A stretch of DNA of 64,000 nt from Rhizoctonia solani (lineage: Eukaryota; Basidiomycota; Agaricomycetes; Cantharellales; Ceratobasidiaceae), in contig NC_057385.1 of the NCBI RefSeq assembly GCF_016906535.1, forward strand, positions 2,976,001-3,040,000, read 5' to 3'. The position numbers were made by a program, and so were the translations under genes. Each line of letters starts with the position of its first letter. Position 1 is the stretch's first letter. This document shows, one piece after another, positions 58,067 through 64,000 of the stretch. Under the pieces are notes generated by a model. That model did no database searches and was not told where the DNA came from. It was given only the letters and a program-made list of their open reading frames with translations.

Positions 58067-61000
58067 ATGTCGCTCAACAACTCGCCCCATGCGTCTACAC
58101 ACGCATCGTCGCTCTCTCCCCCACCACAATACATAACCGATCGACATACACCAGAGAGCCAGTTACCGTCATCGGCCTCGTTTGACGCGCCATTTTACCC
58201 CCCACATTCGGAGCCGCTGCACGGACCTCCTCGCAGAGCAACGGTTCCAGGATATCCGGGAAATAACTACGGATATCGAGATCCTGGATTCCAAATGCCA
58301 GACGCATCGGGGCTCGTTGCAGCATTCGAAGAGCCAGTACCCAACGGTGTGTTGCCATATCCTTCGGCCGTTCGCGACAGCCCATATCCCATCAACGGCG
58401 CCCTACCATCCATGCCTTCCCACCAGAATGACATGTATCTGAACACAGCTACAACAGGCTTTAATCCATCCCATCTCTCAACAGACTATCCAGATGTTGG
58501 CCCCGTGCAAACCGATTATTTCGATCACCCCACGTTTGTAAACCAGCAACCGCCAAATCCGGCTGTGGAAAGAAACTTGATTGAGAAGTGAGTCCACTAA
58601 TTGCTTTGACGTGGCGAGACCTACGACCTAGATCTCCTGGTGCTGGGCGCGTTCTCTTTCGCATGCCATTTCCTGAATCCCCGTAAATCATCCAACTCTA
58701 ATTCCCCTATCTGCATCCTGGTTCCCTCATGATTTCTCAAATTCTTGCGCTGTGCTCTACAACTTACCTCACCGCGAAAACTTTCCGTTTCTGTATCGAT
58801 TCTTCCGTCCATTCTAACCTTATCATGGTCCGAGCCTGAACTGATACTATTGACATACAGTATCGTTCAGAAGGCGTTATCTGCCCAACAGGCATATGAT
58901 CGCGGCGAGCCGTTCGCGGCCAAGGAGCGTTTAGCAGAGATCACGAGGGCTCTTCGAGATCTGGGCCTGAGCAAGGGCGTACTCGGTCTCGATAGTAACC
59001 TTCCCCCACTCATCGATGACTCACCTATGCAGCCTGGAGCCACGAATGCAGTGTCGTTGAGTCCACCATTGAGCATCGGAGCTGGATCTAGTCCGCTCAT
59101 GTATGTTGGCAGTGTGGGAGGTGTTGAAGTCGGGATCTCACCCTCAGCCGGCGGAGCCAAGCGCGCAGCCGAGCTAGACGAAGGCCCCAAAAAAGCACTC
59201 AAGCTCACTCCTCCGCGAGAGATGGAGAACGTGATCAATTCGAGCCCTGGACAGTCACCGCCTCTGGGCGGATTAACAAACATCAATGGTATGCCAATGA
59301 ACGGTTTTGCCCCGATGGCTACCGCCCCGGGCGGACTTAATCGACCGATTCCTTCAGGCCTTACGGGTACACACCCGCCCCCTTTGATGCATGCGCACAC
59401 ATTCCCCGGAGTGTTGCACGCCCCGCACGTATCATCGCCGCTCGCAGGGATACCATACGAAAACGGCATGGGCGCTGCCTCTGTCCCCACGCTGCCCCCA
59501 CCCGAGTCTGCTACACCTGCGTTCCCGAGCGAACCAAACTCAACCCCGCCGTTGCCAGTCGATCCTTACAGCTCACATATATTGTCTCAGCCTCCCTTGC
59601 AGGGCCATCACACAGGGTACCACGTCTCCCGACCGCCGAGTCCGCATTCGATGCACTCGGACGAATCTGACGATGACTCGGACGAAGGACACCGCCATGT
59701 GAAACAAGAACATGGAGTTACTGGAAGCAACGTGTCGCTGGGTCGGAACACTATTGCCCCGCGTCAAACGCCGCCGAGGCCTCGTGGTAGTTTGGGCGGT
59801 GGTCGCCCGGGAGATGTCACTCCTGAGGTAAACGTACCTTCGACTATGGCGCATTCGACAAATATCTCCCACCTGAACTCAAGTCCGAGGTTGACCGTGT
59901 GTTCTTCAAGTTTTTAAATAGGATATGCTCCAACTGTGAGTGGAAATAAAGGGGCGTGGGGTTGGAATAGGGGTCTAAAATTTCCTATTGTCAGTGGAGG
60001 CTACGGACAGCAAGGGCGAAGCCATTCATCAAACATTGATGGCTAAAAAGATGGCCCGCCTTGACGAGTTACCTGACTTTAGGCCATTCAAGTTCCGCAT
60101 ACAGGCGTTCACAAACGGGTTCTTGGAAGAGGTGAGTATATTGGAGCTACCGGGACTCGGAACGGGTGAGATTGATCTGGGTTCCATTTTGGGATAGTTG
60201 GCCAACGAAGGTTACCCGGACGAAGTGATTCCCATGAAGAAGGTGTGTGCCTTGTCCGCATGTGACCACAACTTTGTTGTAAGCTTGTTTTTTGCTAACT
60301 GGTATTGCACAGATAAAATCGTACCTCTGGAACCAGCCATACATCTCCCGTTTCAACGAAGATGGCAAAAAGGCCAAATCAAAAGGGAACCACATCTGGA
60401 ACATTGATGCTCGAAAACTCGACAATGGAGGGTCTATTCAATGGACTTTCCGCGAGTTTAGACGAAAGATCGCGGGGACCCCGCCCGGTATCGCTTATCA
60501 TGGGCATCTCTGGCAATGGACACCTCACGTCTGGGACCCCCAGTTGTCTCGCGCCAGCATCACCGCATCATTTTCTTCTCCTTCGTTGCCAGCCTGGCTT
60601 TCTTGGAACGATAACATTCTCAGCGGAATCCCTGGCCCTGATGCAGTCAATACCGATATCACTGTCCACGCCAAGGTGTGTATGATGCGTTTTTTTTCAT
60701 ATCATGTTGTTAATCGATTTCTCCGACGCAGGTACTGAATGACCCAGATGACCAGGCTTTGTCGCATACATTCCATTTGACTATCGCGCCCAGTGCTGTG
60801 GACCCTGCATTTGTCAAGTCTCGTAGGCCATCTTTGGCGCATGATATACGGAGGAATGTGAGCGACAGTGCCGTTACCAGAGACGGTATGCGGTAAGTTT
60901 GGAATGGTTGCTTTCTTTTTTGTCATAATTAGGCTAACGAGTCGGGATAGAACCCGCGCGGGATCCACGTCATCGAACCCATCGGACAATCATCAGGTGA

Positions 61001-61695
61001 TGCAGGTGCTAGCGAGTGCCGTCAGCCGAGTAACGCACGCCGCGCATGCTGCCCAAGTAGACAATGTAGTCGACCGAGCGGCAGCCTTGGCGAAACAGCA
61101 GCAAGTGCTTGGTGTGACCGCTCAGGCTGTTGCTGACGAGGTCCGGGCGGGTCCTCATCCGGATTCTCAGGGTACCGCAAGCGTCCTGGTCGCAGCTGCT
61201 CACTCGGTCGTCGTCGGTGCTGCCCAACTTGTTGCTACCGATCGTGTCGCGCAGGCTACCCGCAGTGCAGTAGACCCGAGCGTAATGGTCCCTACCCCAG
61301 CCCCTATATCTGTTACTGATGTATCGTTCGCGACCGAAAAGGCGGTGGCACATGCGGTGGCGCTCAATGGTCCGATGGCTACCGAAGTGGAGGTCATGAT
61401 GACCGCCAATGCACTCATCCAGCAACAGCAGATTGCATCAACCAATGAGGCCATTGAAGCTTCTCAGGTCACATCTCACTTGCTAGGTGGTTCGCCTCCC
61501 GGGTCCGTAAGCCCCCAAATGGGCCAGATCGGAGACCATCGATCACGTTCGATGAGCTCTCTGAACAACCAGGTCGGAGTAATGCCCATGAACGTTGGGA
61601 TGGTCTCTGGACTTGGGCCAGGCTTGGACGGCATGTCGGTGATTCCCCCGCCGCCAATGCATGGTATGCCCGGTCTGGTCTCCAATGGCATGTAG
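58067..61695 (+). CDS. large low-complexity protein with a conserved central domain, function unknown
   Basis: Not recognised. The start at 58067 gives MSLNNSPHASTHAS. The N-terminal half is Pro/Ser-rich (VERNLIEK at the first intron, then AKERLAEITRALRDLGLSKG, a short helical segment, then long Pro/Gly/Met-rich stretches and a Ser/Asp-rich patch SDESDDDSDEG). The middle is clearly folded: VDRVFFKFLNRICSN, MARLDELPDFRPFKFRIQAF, LANEGYPDEVIPMKKIKSYLW, NQPYISRFNEDGKKAKSKGN, and an Ig-like piece (TPPGIAYHGHLWQWTPHVWDP to SLPAWLSWNDNILSG). The C-terminus is Ala/Val-rich. One base is missing near 59878, between STNISHLN and LKSEVDRVFF. The architecture (disordered ends, globular centre) suggests a nuclear regulator, but that is a guess. 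Confidence 0.7.
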
Positions 61696-62171
61696 TAAGC
61701 TCCGCTGGAGTTACGGCTTCTGTTTCGGTTTCTTGATTTCGGTGGATGCGTGCGTCCACGATTGGACTATTTGTTTTCTTCATCTGCGTATTGTCTGGCG
61801 ATGAATCCCTCTGTATGTTGTGTTATTTGGTCTCGAGTATCCTGGACAAAAAACATCGCCACTGTATTAACTCATCTGCGCTCCTCTCATCCTATATCTT
61901 CGTTGCATTGCTCTTTCAGTGTTGGGATGACTCGGGCCCAACTACATCCCCCTGTTTATTTTCGCTACGGCTCTCTATTCTTGTCACTTTCGGTGCTTTG
62001 TCATATTGCACTCTTCTGCACGATGTAAAGTTGTTTGAACGGGTGCAAGCGCGCTCTCAATTATTTGTACCACCCTCTAGATAGCGTACAATGACGAAAC
62101 AGTTTTTATCTAAATTCGAACGAATGTCTATATTCTACCCTTCTTTTTATTGTACACCTAAAGTAACCGAA
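61696..62171. other. convergent 3' ends, no gene seen
   Basis: 476 bp between two convergent genes; T-rich, with short hydrophobic frames that I take as chance. Confidence 0.5.
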
Positions 62172-63497
62172 TTAAGCGAATGCTTTTAGTATTTTTTGGC
62201 GCATTTTCGCCTTATCTTTGTCTTTGCCATTGATAAGCGCATTGGCACGAGACTCAGCTACCATAGCTGCTCGATCCATGTCTTCACCCGCGGCACGGGC
62301 GAGACGTTCCTGGATACGGGAACCTATAATTCAAAGTCTAAGTACTGTGCCTCTACTCCGAACCCAACGGCAACTCACAGATCTCCCGATACTGCGCCTT
62401 GAAACTCTGACAAAGCTCCGTGCGGCAAGCACGTTCCGTTTCAATTCTTCCCACAATACTCTTCAAGCATGTCTGTGGGTGGGGGTGGGGGGGGGAAGGG
62501 GTTGATAATGGGATTGCATACGGCGATACGTAGGCGGAACTCACGAGTGATTGGTCCTTGAGTTCTCCAAACTGTTCAGTAAGAGAAAGGTTTGTGTCGA
62601 TCGCGTTCTGGGCTGTCTGATTGAATGCAGTTAGACCATCCCTATCGGAAAGATAATGAGCCCTATTATTTTCCTTTGAAAAGAACAAGGCGAACTGGTA
62701 TTCATTATCAGGACCCTTGCGCAGAATAGCGATAGTTGTCGCGAGGTTGTCAATAACAGGGGCAACCCCATCTAATAGGTCTTGTCTGATGGAAATGGAA
62801 AGAGAAGAGAAGTGTGCTTTAACAACATGTAGTATGAGTTTGGTGCACCCTGGAGATGAGTGTATGCGTACCCTTGAGGGCGTCCGTGAGCGCTTCTTGT
62901 CGTTTGGTTTTATCGTGGATCGAGCTGGCACGAGAACGAATGTATGCGCTCAGATGTGCTACACTATACCAAAGATATTCAAAAGAATACGCACTGATCG
63001 TCGAATCCCATCAAATCGTCAATCAAAGTCCGCTCATCTCCCCATATTTCATCGCTATGTTCGTTTTCCGAGCCTTGGTTGGAATCATCGTCATTTTCAC
63101 TTCTGTTGTCCTCGTTTTCGGTCTCGTTCCGTCCGATATGGACATGTGAACGCGTGGTGGTGGTGGACTCGAGGGCTAGACCGTTCTTCCATATAGTGGA
63201 GACCCCGCGGTGAGAGCGCACAGTGCCATTCGAGGCGAGGGCTCGGCCTTCCGAGGACTGCCCAAACTTGATTCCTCCTCTCTCCGCAATATCTCCGCGC
63301 ACTAACGATAACTGAGAACGTGGATTATTAATATTAACCGTTGGTAGAATTCCTCGTGTAGGATTGCGAGTGGGCGTGCCGGCGCCGGTCATGGTGGCTC
63401 TTGCAAAGCGGGAAGTCCCGCTTCGGATTTTGGCATCGTATTTCTGTTTTGCGTCGATGCGAGCCAGCTTTGGGGAAGAAATATTAAGCCTTGTCAT
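62172..63497 (-). CDS. hypothetical coiled-coil protein
   Basis: Not recognised. The start at 63497 gives MTRLNISSPKLARIDAKQKYD. The N-terminal third is basic and Ser/Thr/Pro-rich with TPTRNPTRG, then a Ser/Asn/Glu/Asp-rich stretch (SENDDDSNQGSENEH). After the intron near 63000, helical segments predominate: ALTDALKDLLDGVAPVIDNLATTIAIL, TAFNQTAQNAIDTNLSLTEQFGEL, IVGRIETERACRTELCQSFK, and the end KAKMRQKILKAFA with a stop at 62172-62174. Around 350 residues. The split into a phosphorylatable-looking N-terminus and a helical C-terminus is reminiscent of kinetochore or spindle components, but I have no family evidence. Divergent from TRS23. Confidence 0.65.
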
Positions 63498-63681
63498 AAT
63501 ATATGTCGGCGGACTTTATATAAAGTTAATTTAGAGTAAGCTGTAGCTCGTTGCTGGATTCAAGTCTCCTTATGGCGCTTGCCGCTAGGGCTATAGCCAC
63601 CACTTATTTGCAATATGGCCCGGGACCGGAAGGTAAGTGATCAGCCGAGTGTGGCTCTGTACTGATCCAAACTCGACCACG

Positions 63682-64000
63682 ATGGCGATCTATTCGCTAT
63701 GGATAATTAATAAGGCAGGTGGGCTGGTCTACCAAAGGGAATTTGCTGGTATGCGCACTATTATTTTCAGGCTTGGGTTCCACGGGGACTTACCCCCAAC
63801 TTTAAACTTGTGCTGCGCAGATGGCCTAGCCAAACTCACGTCGAACGAGTACCTTGTTCTGGCTGGAACATTGCATGGCATCCATGCCATTACAAGCAGA
63901 CTTTCCCCTATCAATGGCCCTAGCCCTGGCGCGCACGTCATTGAGTCGGAATCGTTCAAGATGTCGATCCTTCTCACAGCGACAGGCAAGTCAACATCAT
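63682..64000 (+). CDS. TRS23: TRAPP subunit Trs23 (TRAPPC4), 3' end beyond the window
   Basis: Core subunit of all TRAPP complexes; part of the Rab exchange site. The start at 63682 gives MAIYSLWIINKAGGLVYQREF, the typical longin-fold opening. After an intron (63749-63820) come LAKLTSNEYLVLAGTLHGIHAITSRLSP and ESESFKMSILLTATG, which match the family closely. The coding sequence runs to the window end. At 63986 the sequence GCAAGT follows ACAG; in homologues the residues after ATG continue with TKF, so this may be a GC intron donor. Another TRAPP gene, TRS120, is 37 kb upstream. Confidence 0.88.
   Translation, partial: MAIYSLWIINKAGGLVYQREFAGMRTIIFRLGFHGDLPPTLNLCCADGLAKLTSNEYLVLAGTLHGIHAITSRLSPINGPSPGAHVIESESFKMSILLTATGKSTS

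Overview
The window is a gene-dense piece of a fungal nuclear genome, most likely an agaricomycete basidiomycete. The evidence is short introns (about 50-60 nt, GT-AG) in nearly every gene, gene spacing of a few hundred bases, and families such as a Zn2Cys6 regulator, a KRE2/MNT1 mannosyltransferase, a fungal asparaginase with an ankyrin-like tail and a PEBP-like secreted protein. A Rhizoctonia-type fungus would fit, but that is inference. I found no mobile element, CRISPR array, virus or toxin gene.

Layout: 1-1906 DHHC palmitoyltransferase (start not certain); 2190-6313 Zn2Cys6 transcription factor; 7275-8909 (-) proteasome ATPase Rpt3; 9714-11214 (-) aldo-keto reductase; 12785-14234 mannosyltransferase; 14690-15992 pyrroline-5-carboxylate reductase; 16131-17380 (-) proteasome beta5 head-to-head with 17524-18375 UBC9; 18661-19789 (-) metaxin/Sam37-like; 20008-20480 Elf1; 20633-21000 (-) DPM2; 21296-26249 TRAPPII Trs120; 26449-27121 (-) Cwf18; 27291-29191 (-) amidophosphoribosyltransferase; 29556-31019 Csm1/Pcs1-like; 31155-33659 (-) asparaginase; 34105-35367 (-) triple-KH protein; 35736-36777 Brx1; 39019-42301 MFS transporter; 43020-44418 alpha/beta hydrolase; 44768-45597 COQ7; 45829-46849 (-) secreted PEBP-like protein; 47043-47137 tRNA-Leu; 47462-48360 (-) protein with a repeated RRVRT-PGG motif; 48956-54700 formin; 54701-58066 gene-poor; 58067-61695 and 62172-63497 (-) unrecognised proteins; 63682-end Trs23.

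The genes are mostly housekeeping: proteasome and SUMO (Rpt3, beta5, Ubc9), vesicle tethering (Trs120, Trs23), mannosylation (DPM2, GT15), purine, proline and ubiquinone synthesis, mitochondrial import, ribosome assembly and splicing. They do not form a pathway cluster. A CACGTG box, often CACGTGATT, sits 50-180 bp upstream of several of them.

The main oddity is technical or evolutionary. About ten genes carry frame breaks while their neighbours are perfectly intact, and many of the breaks look like one missing base in a homopolymer. I read this as residual assembly error rather than a cluster of pseudogenes. I did not find a convincing new biological system; the best leads are the shared E-box, two GC-AG introns, several micro-exons, and two conserved-looking proteins of unknown role.
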